Below are positions 8,489 to 15,795 of a stretch of 36,053 nt of DNA, one piece after another. Source of the DNA: Alphaproteobacteria bacterium (GTDB taxonomy: Bacteria; Pseudomonadota; Alphaproteobacteria; Sphingomonadales; Kordiimonadaceae); NCBI GenBank assembly GCA_021774695.1, contig JAJFIU010000161.1, positions 1 to 36,053 on the forward strand, written 5' to 3'. How positions within the stretch are numbered: position 1 is the first letter of the stretch; every line of letters begins with the position of its first letter. The translations under genes and the position numbers were made by a program. The notes under the pieces were generated by a model that searched no databases, was not told where the DNA came from, and worked only from the letters and a program-made list of their open reading frames with translations.

Positions 8489-8911
8489 AGCCATCGTATC
8501 GGCCGAAAATATTGGGAACATACGGTCATGCCAACTGCCTCCAAGGGCATTAATCAAATCTGCTGCGTCGCGCTCTGCGACGCGGCAGCACTCCTTGAAT
8601 TCGGGCAGGGCATTGTCCAGCACCTGACGTTTCTTCAGGTACCACACTGAAGCCTCCAGGTCCGACAGTAACCGCGCTTTCTCTACCTGCATGCTGATAT
8701 TGCCGCTGGCGTAACGCGCCATTTTACACCCAGACCGCCAGACACGTCTCGCGGACCGCTCAGCGTAGGGTTCTTGACCACCCTTGATGATAACCAATGC
8801 CGACAGGTGAATAAGTTTAGCGAACTGCTTGTAAGCACCGTATGGATTGTTCAAGCCGGTATCTGGCTTCGAGCCGCGCCGTTGCCTTAATTTCTTCGAA
8901 ACCAATTTCAA
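8480..8911 (-). CDS. Hypothetical small basic protein
   Basis: Not recognised. It is about 143 aa, basic at the N-terminus (KKLRQRRGSK) and mostly helical, with an extended middle helix (KARLLSDLEASVWYLKKRQ) and a C-terminal segment ending LINALGGSWHDRMF. No signal peptide or membrane segment is visible. A stop codon lies immediately upstream of the TTG at 8911, so the start must be TTG 8911, TTG 8905 or later; no good ribosome site is seen. It is convergent with the chemoreceptor and divergent from the diguanylate cyclase. The helical pattern and GGSW ending slightly recall small four-helix-bundle proteins, but this is weak and there is no reverse transcriptase nearby to support a retroelement role. 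Confidence 0.5.
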   Translation of the reverse strand: MKLVSKKLRQRRGSKPDTGLNNPYGAYKQFAKLIHLSALVIIKGGQEPYAERSARRVWRSGCKMARYASGNISMQVEKARLLSDLEASVWYLKKRQVLDNALPEFKECCRVAERDAADLINALGGSWHDRMFPIFSADTMAKN

Positions 8912-8953
8912 CTAGAATTCACTCAACCAGCGGCAACAGAAGGCCACAACCGA

Positions 8954-9949
8954 GTGACATTGGACGAAATCACCGACTTTAAGCTAAAGCTCAGGCTTTA
9001 TATTAACGTTCTACTTGCTTTCGGTTGTTTTACATTTGTTGGCATTCAACATGTTGCTAATCACATCGAAATGACAATCATTTCCCTAGTTGGCGGATGC
9101 TATTTTGTTGCAGTAGTTTATCTGTTGCACCGAAAAGGGCATTATCTATGGAAAGGGCGCGGGCATCTTTTCATCATCCCACCAATCGCATTGTTTGCGA
9201 TCCACTTTAACCCTGAATTCGGCATATATTGGGCTTATGTGGCCGTTGTCAGTCTATTTTTGATACTCGAACTTGTTGACGCCACCATCAGCGTAACTGT
9301 CTTTATCCTGCTAGTTTTCTTCGACATTGGACACCAATTCAGCACGCTAGTTCTATACCGAATATACGCAACATTAACCCTGGTAGGGCTATTTTCCTTT
9401 TGTTTGTCGTATCTCATAGACCGACTGCTTGTCAGCATGAACACTGTCGCCACGCTCGATCCGCTGACCAAAGCGCTCAACCGTCACACATTCCACAACG
9501 CCATCGAAACCGCACAAGAAGAGCATCAAAGATATAAGGTAACGGCAATTCTTTATCTTTTTGATCTGGACCTGTTCAAGCGCATTAACGACGACCATGG
9601 GCATTTAGCCGGAGACTTGGTGCTGCAGGAAGTAGCCCAGATTGTTCAGGCCAGACTTAGGAAGACAGATCAGTTTTTCCGCTACGGCGGCGAAGAATTC
9701 GCTGTGTTGCTTCGCCACACTTCATTGCAAAACGCCGCGCATTTAGCGGAAGACCTAAGAACCCAAATACAAGAGTATAAATTTAGCAATGATATTACAG
9801 TGACTATCAGCGGTGGCTTGTCAGAGGTTCAAAGCGGCGACGGTGTCAACGAATGGGTAGACCGAAGTGATGCCTCGTTATACGAAGCAAAATCAGCAGG
9901 GCGTAACTGCAACAAAATCAACATTACGGATATTGAGATGCTACGCTAG
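8954..9949 (+). CDS. Membrane diguanylate cyclase (GGDEF)
   Basis: Makes the second messenger c-di-GMP from two GTP. Residues 1-160 hold about six membrane segments. The GGDEF domain follows: LDPLTKALNRHTF (168-180), FDLDLFKRINDDHGHLAGD (203-221), and the active-site GGEEF at 245-249. An RxxD inhibitory site (RKTD, 236-239) lies exactly five residues before it, so product feedback inhibition is expected. No EAL domain is present. The start is GTG 8954 with AGAAGG upstream; TTG 8960 is an alternative. The gene ends only 43 bases before the left end of the dif-integrated element, so it is the last chromosomal gene on this side. Confidence 0.94.
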   Translation: MTLDEITDFKLKLRLYINVLLAFGCFTFVGIQHVANHIEMTIISLVGGCYFVAVVYLLHRKGHYLWKGRGHLFIIPPIALFAIHFNPEFGIYWAYVAVVSLFLILELVDATISVTVFILLVFFDIGHQFSTLVLYRIYATLTLVGLFSFCLSYLIDRLLVSMNTVATLDPLTKALNRHTFHNAIETAQEEHQRYKVTAILYLFDLDLFKRINDDHGHLAGDLVLQEVAQIVQARLRKTDQFFRYGGEEFAVLLRHTSLQNAAHLAEDLRTQIQEYKFSNDITVTISGGLSEVQSGDGVNEWVDRSDASLYEAKSAGRNCNKINITDIEMLR

Positions 9950-9992
9950 TAGGTAGAAAGTGTCACCTGACAACCTGTAACAAAACAACTAT

Positions 9993-10011
9993 ATAAAGCG
10001 CATAATTTATA
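9993..10011 (+). repeat. Left 19-bp direct repeat of the element
   Basis: ATAAAGCGCATAATTTATA, identical to 16426-16444. Bases outside the repeat differ on both sides. Confidence 0.95.
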
Positions 10012-10022
10012 AATTGACCAGT
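9995..10022 (+). other. attL: variant dif-like site with diverged XerD arm
   Basis: XerC arm AAAGCGCATAA (9995-10005), central TTTATA (10006-10011), then AATTGACCAGT (10012-10022), which matches the E. coli XerD arm at only 4 of 11 positions. In Xer-integrated elements one junction carries such an element-derived variant arm; this would disfavour XerD binding and stabilise the integrated state. Confidence 0.75.
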
Positions 10023-10072
10023 CTAAGCATTTGATTTTGATAAAGTATTCTGATTGTTCAGATATCGAGATA

Positions 10073-10645
10073 TCAGCGTACATTTTCCATACCTCCCAAT
10101 TGCCGTTGTTTCATTTCGCGGCGGTCACTCGCCACCGTTTTTGAGTGAATGCGTAAATCGTCAGCTATCTGCCGATCCGTCATATTGTGAAGATGCTTTT
10201 GCCAAACTAGGTTTTGGCGCATTGCCTTTGCCCGTGGCTTCACCGCTTTGTTATGCAATTCAACCAGACACCTAATATCAGTCACAGGACGTCCGAGATG
10301 TTCCGCAATGGTCTGCATCGCTTCGTATCGGCCGCGTCTCTCAACACGCATCGAACGGCGCACGCGACTGGCCCAAATACGGCCCTCGCTATAATTCGCT
10401 TTCCTGAGGACATCATAGTGGTTCGTCGCGTCATTGACTGGCTCTGGCATGTGACGGTGTTGTGGTTGAGATTTGCCAGGTAGGGCTTGTGCGCCAAACA
10501 CGTTTTCTAAGAGGTCAGGCGAAAACTGGCGAACTAGGGCAGGGTGAAGCGTTAATGAACCATCAGCATGAATTTGAGCAATACTTACTGGCTCTTGCCC
10601 ATTTGCAGGCTGGACGCTATCTTGTGACCACGCATTAACCGTCAT
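10073..10645 (-). CDS. Small HTH protein of the element (left end)
   Basis: 190 aa, basic, with a probable helix-turn-helix at the C-terminus: MTDRQIADDLRIHSKTVASD (about residues 154-173). The N-terminal 90 residues look flexible. The middle is Arg-rich (RVRRSMRVERRGRY). No enzymatic motif is seen, so a DNA-binding regulator or accessory protein of the element is likely. The ATG at 10645 has AAGGGA six bases upstream. An inverted repeat GTACA-N6-TGTAC lies in its promoter region and could be its own operator. It is the element's leftmost gene, ending 51 bases from attL. Its architecture (C-terminal HTH after a basic region) resembles that of the 177-aa protein at the other end, though I cannot show homology. 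Confidence 0.75.
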   Translation of the reverse strand: MTVNAWSQDSVQPANGQEPVSIAQIHADGSLTLHPALVRQFSPDLLENVFGAQALPGKSQPQHRHMPEPVNDATNHYDVLRKANYSEGRIWASRVRRSMRVERRGRYEAMQTIAEHLGRPVTDIRCLVELHNKAVKPRAKAMRQNLVWQKHLHNMTDRQIADDLRIHSKTVASDRREMKQRQLGGMENVR

Positions 10646-10670
10646 AACAATCCCTTCTTAGGAATTGTCG

Positions 10671-10686
10671 GTACACGCAAATGTAC
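10671..10686. promoter_or_regulatory. Inverted repeat, candidate operator
   Basis: GTACA, six bases, TGTAC, extended by flanking CGG...GG. It lies 26-41 bases upstream of the start of the 190-aa HTH gene, where a repressor would act. The regulator is unknown. Confidence 0.4.
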
Positions 10687-10714
10687 GGCTGGTTTATGTG
10701 GTTACAATGATGCA

Positions 10715-11506
10715 TTAATTTTCATCAATCTTAGGGCTCGGAGGGGACGGCAAATCATCCTCCGAGTTCTTTTTGTGTGTTGTCGCTGCATCCTCTCTAG
10801 TCATCGTACGCAGTTCAGGCCAAATCCTGTCCAAGTTATCTATACTTTCTTGTAAAGATTGCCGAGCGCTCCACGCAAACCTAGTATTCGGCAATGAATA
10901 CTTAGACTGGATTTGACCTGAATTTTCCGCTGACAAAGCCCACGCGTCTGAAGTGTTGGGGCCTGGAGTTGCTGTGCCTTTAATTTCCAAAGAAAAACAA
11001 CCCCACTGTAACATTCGGCTTTCAAAGTCTTCCTGCCGACCAATAACTTCTTTCAGTTCCGACTGAAGCCATTCCTTGTCAATTTCGTCATAAGGAAATT
11101 CTTTATTCATTCCCAACAAACATTTCGTCGCTTCTCTTAGAAAGCGGTTTTCTTTTAAAAGTATCTCGTATTGGTTTTGCAAGTATTGGTGAGAAGGGTG
11201 ATCCATTAATTCATGCAACAACTCATCTCTTCTATCCTCAAAATCGTCGGGCGATAGACAGCTCCAAAAAGCCTCAGAGGCTGAGATGCCAAGATGGAAA
11301 CACAAAATTACAAGTTTTTCTAATTGTGGCATCTGACCATCAGCATCTAGTCCCGCTTTCTCATAGCGGACAATGCTGCTTGTACCTACGTTAGCTTTTT
11401 CAGCGAGTTGAGCTCGCGTCCAACCTTTGTTTTTGCGAGCTTCATATAGCAATTCGCCCAGCGGACGTTGCTTTAGTTGGCGGCTTGTTTGGTTATCGTC
11501 AATCAT
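10715..11506 (-). CDS. XRE-family regulator with long C-terminal region
   Basis: The N-terminal 70 residues are an XRE/Cro-type helix-turn-helix: LGELLYEARKNKGWTRAQLA, then NVGTSSIVRYEKAG. The remaining 190 residues are not recognised; a helical stretch (HQYLQNQYEILLKENRFLRE) may be a coiled coil for dimerisation. The tail is Pro- and Ser-rich. It is divergent from the DUF4062 gene, so it is the obvious candidate for its regulator. I use ATG 11506. An in-frame TTG at 11563 would add 19 residues, but AAGGAG there is placed for a tiny out-of-frame ORF instead (see 11507-11531). DNA here is AT-richer than the chromosome. Confidence 0.8.
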   Translation of the reverse strand: MIDDNQTSRQLKQRPLGELLYEARKNKGWTRAQLAEKANVGTSSIVRYEKAGLDADGQMPQLEKLVILCFHLGISASEAFWSCLSPDDFEDRRDELLHELMDHPSHQYLQNQYEILLKENRFLREATKCLLGMNKEFPYDEIDKEWLQSELKEVIGRQEDFESRMLQWGCFSLEIKGTATPGPNTSDAWALSAENSGQIQSKYSLPNTRFAWSARQSLQESIDNLDRIWPELRTMTREDAATTHKKNSEDDLPSPPSPKIDEN

Positions 11507-11531
11507 GGGGAATCTTCCCCTATTTACCCAT
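11507..11531 (-). promoter_or_regulatory. Mini-ORF and start-blocking hairpin before the XRE gene
   Basis: On the minus strand, AAGGAG is followed nine bases later by ATG GGT AAA TAG (11531-11520). The TAG runs directly into GGGGA-AGAT-TCCCC, a five-pair hairpin (11507-11520) that covers the XRE ribosome site and ends at its ATG (11506). Ribosomes on the three-codon ORF could open the hairpin, coupling the two. The sequence is seen; the mechanism is inferred. Confidence 0.45.
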
Positions 11532-11562
11532 AAAGTACAACTCCTTTCACTATTTTTATCCA

Positions 11563-11581
11563 ATTGTTTCCGTTGAACAAT
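11563..11581. promoter_or_regulatory. Inverted repeat between divergent genes, candidate XRE operator
   Basis: ATTGTT, seven bases, AACAAT, in the AT-rich region between the XRE gene and the DUF4062 gene. Position and symmetry fit an operator controlling both divergent promoters. Confidence 0.4.
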
Positions 11582-11641
11582 AACTGTATGATAAAATTGA
11601 TCTTTTTAATTTTACCTTTTTGAAATGAGGTTCGGCAAGTT

Positions 11642-12604
11642 ATGGAAAAGCGATATCAGATATTTGTGAGCTCTACTTTCGCCGACCTCGAAATAGGGCG
11701 TAAAAAGATTTCTGAAGCCATTCTGGGGTTGGAGCATTTTCCAGCTGGGATGGAAATATTTCCTGCCTCAGATGCAATTCAATGGGATTTTATTAGTAGG
11801 GTTATTTTGGAATGCGACTATTACATCATAGTATTGGGCGGGCGATATGGCTCCCTTTCACCGGATGGAATTGGTTACACCGAGATGGAGTTCGATTTTG
11901 CAGTTGAACATCAGATTCCAATAATTGCTCTAGTTCACAAAGATCCGGAAAACATCGATAAAGGCAGTCGAGAAACTGACACTGCTCTTTTGACGAAGTT
12001 TCGTGCTTTTAGAGAGAAAGTAACGGCAACTAGAATGGTCAAAATGTGGGATACGCAGGATGAACTCGGCGGACTAGCAATTATGTCTTTAACTCACGCC
12101 TTTAAACAATCTCCAAGGGAAGGCTGGATTAGAGCGAGTAAAGCGGCTTCAGAAGAACAGTTACTTGAGATTTCATCACTTCATAAAGAAAACAGAAGTC
12201 TATTGAACCAGTTGCAAGTGATAAAAGAAGAGTCACAAGAAACTCCATTGGTGGAAGACTTACAAGATACTACCAAAGAGTTTACTGTCGTAATTAATTT
12301 TGGAGAGCATGGTTATGTATTTGAAGACACTCAAGAAATTTTAATAACGTGGGCAAATTTATGGGGTCTTATAGGTCCAGTAGCTCGCATGAGTACGGAT
12401 AGGTATACTCTTAAAACAAAGGTTTCCGAACGCCTATTCACTACACCTAACGACAATGGCAGTATTGTTGAAGACCATTGTTTTGACGTAATTGAAGCCC
12501 AATTTGAGGCCTTAGGTTACTGGGCCTTAGATCAAAATCACGAATTAGATTTGACGGAATTAGGAAACAGAAAAATCCGAGAAATGCTTGTCGTCAGAAA
12601 GTAA
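11642..12604 (+). CDS. DUF4062-domain protein, probable defence cargo
   Basis: Residues 4-165 are a clear DUF4062 domain: YQIFVSSTFADLEIGRK, FPAGMEIFPASDAIQWDFI, YYIIVLGGRYGSLSPDGIGYTEMEFDFA and PREGW. DUF4062 is regarded as a TIR/SLOG-like alpha/beta domain found in bacterial conflict and signalling proteins; nucleotide processing is likely but unproven for this member. A coiled coil follows at about 172-205, then a C-terminal region of about 110 residues that I do not recognise. No membrane segment. The gene is AT-rich with codon use unlike the chromosome genes, a sign of recent transfer. It is divergent from an XRE regulator inside the dif element and is the only non-replication, non-regulatory-looking gene there, so it is the best cargo candidate. 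Confidence 0.88.
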   Translation: MEKRYQIFVSSTFADLEIGRKKISEAILGLEHFPAGMEIFPASDAIQWDFISRVILECDYYIIVLGGRYGSLSPDGIGYTEMEFDFAVEHQIPIIALVHKDPENIDKGSRETDTALLTKFRAFREKVTATRMVKMWDTQDELGGLAIMSLTHAFKQSPREGWIRASKAASEEQLLEISSLHKENRSLLNQLQVIKEESQETPLVEDLQDTTKEFTVVINFGEHGYVFEDTQEILITWANLWGLIGPVARMSTDRYTLKTKVSERLFTTPNDNGSIVEDHCFDVIEAQFEALGYWALDQNHELDLTELGNRKIREMLVVRK

Positions 12605-12622
12605 AGGGCGCCTAAGCGCCCT
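12605..12622. terminator. Bidirectional hairpin between convergent genes
   Basis: AGGGCGC, loop CTAA, GCGCCCT. It lies immediately after the DUF4062 stop and overlaps the stop of the convergent XRE gene. A short T stretch follows on the minus strand. It probably ends both transcripts. Confidence 0.6.
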
Positions 12623-13397
12623 CTCTGATTGGAAAATGTTCTGCATCTTCTAGGTTTATCTGCTTACCATGGATAAATCTATCTCTGAGTACAGGACGCA
12701 ACGCCTCAATCACAGCTGCGTCGTCACTCCAGCTTCCGAAGATGAATCCTTCTTGATCTTTTTCCAGATCAAATTCATCTGCAAGGTCGTGGAGAGGTTC
12801 CGGATTGAGCTTAAAGAGATCAACGCCAAAATAAGCTGTATCGACAATACGATCTACCAAAGTTTGCTTAGCAACGGCTTGTTCATCGAGCGTCAAAGTA
12901 CCAAATGCCTCGACTTCACTCTGCGGTACTGCAAGTAAGCCTCGAGCTTCGCCAACATCGAGCAATTCATCGTAGGACATTTTTCTTACAATCTCCTCTA
13001 ACGCCTCAAAAGAACGAGGAGCAGTGCGCCAGTGCCGCTGGAAACCATTCTCTCGCATTTCGTCGAGCGACAAAAATGCATCTAAAATAGTATCGATATC
13101 ATCCAAGTGTTTATGGCGTTCCTTCGAAATTGTATCAATTTCTTGAACCTCTTGTTTTGTAGGTGCTCCATTTAGCAGAAACGTTGGGCTCACATCGATC
13201 ACTCTCGCAAGCGCTTGAACGCGATCAATACTCGGCGACATATCACCAGTTTCAAATTTCTCAATCGACTTGACTGGGATATTTGTTAATTCAGCAACGC
13301 GTCTGCGGCTGAAATTGCTTGCTTCTCTTGCAGACTGTAAACGAGCGCCAAAAGCTGCGCGATCAGTCCGGGTTGTTTCAGTAATTCGAATAGTCAT
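12612..13397 (-). CDS. XRE-family DNA-binding protein downstream of rep
   Basis: Residues 14-75 form an XRE helix-turn-helix (FGARLQSAREASNFSRRRVAEL, IPVKSIEKFETGDMSPSIDRVQALARVI). The other 180 residues are acidic and helical and match nothing I know; no Zn-protease motif (HExxH) is present, so it is not an ImmA-linked antitoxin in one chain. The ATG at 13397 has AAGGAT at ideal spacing. It starts four bases after the rep stop, so rep and this gene form an operon. A copy-number or lysogeny-type regulator of the element is the natural guess, but a role as antitoxin is also possible. Confidence 0.82.
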   Translation of the reverse strand: MTIRITETTRTDRAAFGARLQSAREASNFSRRRVAELTNIPVKSIEKFETGDMSPSIDRVQALARVIDVSPTFLLNGAPTKQEVQEIDTISKERHKHLDDIDTILDAFLSLDEMRENGFQRHWRTAPRSFEALEEIVRKMSYDELLDVGEARGLLAVPQSEVEAFGTLTLDEQAVAKQTLVDRIVDTAYFGVDLFKLNPEPLHDLADEFDLEKDQEGFIFGSWSDDAAVIEALRPVLRDRFIHGKQINLEDAEHFPIREGA

Positions 13398-13401
13398 TGG
13401 T

Positions 13402-14889
13402 TTATCCTTTGGACATACCCCGGCATTCCCCGGGCCGGGTTAAGTGTTGTTTTTCAAGGGGTAGGGGAGTTCCCTGTGAGTTTCCGGGGGTCGAATAACC
13501 CGGATTTTCCGGTTTTTCTCTTTCCGGAATTTTCGAACCTGCTGTTCCGGGTGTTCCGGGCCGGTATCTTTGGACAGTTGTCCTACTGGTGTGAACATTA
13601 AAGGCGCGCACCTTTCGGGCTTCGCCCTCGGCTGCTGCTCTTTGGGCTTTGCCAACCGCAAGCGCCGTGCGCGGGTCGGGTGCGCCGTTAGCGTCCCAAA
13701 AGCGCCGGGCCTCGCATTTGCGGGCCTGTATCTCTTGCAGGCGTTCCTTGCCGTCAATTGTTACCGGGTCAGGCGTGTAATTCATCACCATCGTCACTGG
13801 CTCGGCATATGGCGAGAAGCGGAACTGGGGCGACAGGCGGCAAACAATGATGTTTTCCAGCACTTCGCCCTGGGCCGGCTGCTGGCCCGGGGCTTGGCCT
13901 TTTTTACGCGGCGCTTTCTCAATCAGCTGCAACCGCGCACCATCATTGAATTTGACGACACCAACCTTTAACGGCCGGTCGCGCTTTTCCTTGATACGTT
14001 TGGTGATGACTTCGCCGGTAAACGGATGCACACGGTCTTGCTCGGTAACCTGATAAACAAGTTCTTCGCGCCAGTGTTTGAACTCACGCATTGGCTGGGC
14101 GATTTTGAGCCGGTAGGTTTCATTAAACAGCCATGCGAGAGCAGGGGCGTCCAATGTGTCCAGGTCAATTGGTTTGAACGGATACTTGATCGCCTCTTGT
14201 GGCTTCTCAAGTTTGCCATTGTCCCGCCAGTGCGCGCCAAGCCGTTTGCGTGTCCATGACAGGAATTCAGACCACTTATCACCCTTGAGTGCTCTGCGCG
14301 GTGCATAGAGTACATTTGCGTGGGGGTGAAAGCTCTGTGTGGCATCATCAAAGGTGAATTCGCTACCACGGTAGATAACGGCCACATTCCAGATCTTGTC
14401 AGCTTCATGGGCCCAGCGTGAAATATCACGGTGAAGTTTCTGCATGGTGCCGCGAAGGTCGCCGCCAAGGGGAATGCGATCACCGGCTGTCACAACGGCC
14501 AAACGAAGGAATTTACCCATCTTGTGATGCTTCTGGAAATACATCAGCCCGTTGAGAATAGGGCGCCTGTCACGCTGTGCGATTGACGGCAAAAAGCAGA
14601 TGGAGCGATAACCATCAATTCGATCAACCTGATTTGTGACTTCGCCAATCGCAATAAGGTCAGCTGCGTCCTGCCGGGCAGTTATGCCTTGGCTTTCGAG
14701 TGCAGATGCCATGCGCTCAGTTTGGGAAAGCAGGGTTGCACGTTTACTGGCACTTTCGCGGTATTGCTCAGATGATTGTTTCCAGCCGGTATTCGACCGG
14801 AAAAGCTCATGTTGACTATATGCCAAGCAAGAGGGACTATTTTCGGCAATAGGTGACTTTTTACAGTTTGGTTTGACGAGCGCAGTCAT
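13402..14889 (-). CDS. HUH-type rolling-circle replication initiator
   Basis: A Rep protein of the plasmid rolling-circle (Rep_1-like) type that would nick one strand at the double-strand origin. The HUH motif is SFHPHANVLYAP, with H188 and H190. After a conserved Trp-rich helix (KWSEFLSWTRKRLGAHW) comes EAIKYPFKP, where Y236 is the likely catalytic tyrosine and K239 its usual companion. The N-terminal part contains FLRLAVVTAGDRI, resembling the family's first strand. The protein is 495 aa, longer than most, with a basic, low-complexity tail rich in Arg, Pro and Gly. The start is ATG 14889, preceded by TTGGCGGTG, the same leader as the 177-aa HTH gene. It is followed four bases later by an XRE gene. 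Confidence 0.85.
   Translation of the reverse strand: MTALVKPNCKKSPIAENSPSCLAYSQHELFRSNTGWKQSSEQYRESASKRATLLSQTERMASALESQGITARQDAADLIAIGEVTNQVDRIDGYRSICFLPSIAQRDRRPILNGLMYFQKHHKMGKFLRLAVVTAGDRIPLGGDLRGTMQKLHRDISRWAHEADKIWNVAVIYRGSEFTFDDATQSFHPHANVLYAPRRALKGDKWSEFLSWTRKRLGAHWRDNGKLEKPQEAIKYPFKPIDLDTLDAPALAWLFNETYRLKIAQPMREFKHWREELVYQVTEQDRVHPFTGEVITKRIKEKRDRPLKVGVVKFNDGARLQLIEKAPRKKGQAPGQQPAQGEVLENIIVCRLSPQFRFSPYAEPVTMVMNYTPDPVTIDGKERLQEIQARKCEARRFWDANGAPDPRTALAVGKAQRAAAEGEARKVRAFNVHTSRTTVQRYRPGTPGTAGSKIPEREKPENPGYSTPGNSQGTPLPLEKQHLTRPGECRGMSKG
13482..13559. repeat. Cluster of five TTCCGG repeats in the rep 3' end
   Basis: TTCCGG at 13482, 13507, 13522, 13545 and 13554, with TGTTCCGGG twice in tandem at 13543-13560. 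This density in 78 bases is higher than in nearby coding DNA. It may be an iteron-like binding site, or just reflect the low-complexity Rep tail. Confidence 0.4.
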
Positions 14890-14924
14890 TGCGCACCGCC
14901 AATAGAAACAAGGAAAAATTTCAA

Positions 14925-15602
14925 ATGTTGAAAGGGATTAAGAAGCTCACACAACGCCTCAAAACGCCTTTGACGCGCCTGCGTATAAAAGGCTATTTGG
15001 CTACAATTGTAGCTATTGGTGTCATGGGTATTACGATAGTAGTTGCGCGAACAGTAAGCGCACCTAACGAGACAATTTTCGACATGATGGTCGCAGTCAG
15101 TCCAATTTGGGCACTGATTATTGCACTCTATTTGCCAACACGTCAGGCGATAGATGATCGAGTTAATGCAGCGGAAACAGCCATTGATTTCCAAACGAAG
15201 GTACTGGAAAATTTGTTTTCCGAAATATCGAATATTCGAGGCATTGCATGTGCTTGGAAAAACGAAGCAATGTCCCTTAGAAAGACAACTGGTTTTAGGT
15301 CCACATTGCTCTTCGTCCCTCCAAGGCCAGTATACCAATCGTTGATCAATGGAATGCAGTCGGTCGAACCACAGATCATCGCAAAGTTCGGGAACTTTGA
15401 AATGATCCTCGCTGACAAATTCAATATGATTGAAGTACTGAGAACCAAAGACCAACTCATTCCCGCAGAAACGGTCAAAACGCTTTGCGAGTCTTTGATC
15501 GGTAATTGTGAGGACTATATTCTCAGTCTCGCCAATCTCATTCCAGAAGTCGAGATCGAGCATAAAGACGTTTTCGAGTCTGGAAATATCGAATTTAAGT
15601 AG
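14925..15602 (+). CDS. Small membrane protein of the element
   Basis: Not recognised. About 225 aa: a basic amphipathic start (KGIKKLTQRLKTPLTRLRIKG), then two membrane segments at roughly 23-44 and 54-75, and a cytoplasmic-looking helical domain of about 150 residues. The ATG at 14925 has AAGGA upstream; a TTG at 14889 that overlaps the rep start is less likely. It is divergent from rep. The membrane hairpin plus soluble domain could be an exclusion or anchoring protein, but nothing shows this. An open frame of 305 codons on the opposite strand is Cys- and His-rich and looks like a shadow of this gene. Confidence 0.65.
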   Translation: MLKGIKKLTQRLKTPLTRLRIKGYLATIVAIGVMGITIVVARTVSAPNETIFDMMVAVSPIWALIIALYLPTRQAIDDRVNAAETAIDFQTKVLENLFSEISNIRGIACAWKNEAMSLRKTTGFRSTLLFVPPRPVYQSLINGMQSVEPQIIAKFGNFEMILADKFNMIEVLRTKDQLIPAETVKTLCESLIGNCEDYILSLANLIPEVEIEHKDVFESGNIEFK

Positions 15603-15795
15603 AGCAACAAGAAAAGGCTCGCCGCATGGCAAGGGGTCAGAACGTTTTCTGACCCCGTTGGGGCCAGCTTGTGGTGCCGCCGTCCGGTCAAGCCCCTCCC
15701 GCACCACTGGCGATAAATCGCCACCGGGTCGGGGCTGTGACAGTGCGTCAAACGAGCGAACTGGACTGGCGATTAGAGCAGGGGCGACAACAAAA
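15603..15795. other. Structured non-coding region, candidate replication origin of the element
   Basis: No gene is seen here. It contains a perfect 10-pair hairpin, GGGGTCAGAA / TTCTGACCCC with a 4-base loop (15633-15656); CCCC-GTT-GGGG as an alternative pairing (15653-15663); a larger bulged stem pairing 15664-15676 with 15702-15710; and GGCGAT-AA-ATCGCC (15709-15722). Dense stems between a rep gene cluster and an HTH gene suit a double- or single-strand origin of rolling-circle replication. The first hairpin could also serve as terminator of the membrane-protein gene or be a REP-like palindrome. Confidence 0.5.

Noticed and set aside
8480..8911. Avd-like accessory protein of a diversity-generating retroelement
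   Set aside because: Only the helical character and a GGSW ending are similar. There is no reverse transcriptase and no template/variable repeat pair seen nearby.
12612..13397. Toxin-antitoxin pair made of the XRE protein and rep or DUF4062 genes
   Set aside because: The neighbouring genes are a replication initiator (same operon) and a convergent DUF4062 gene with its own divergent regulator; no small toxin is next to it.
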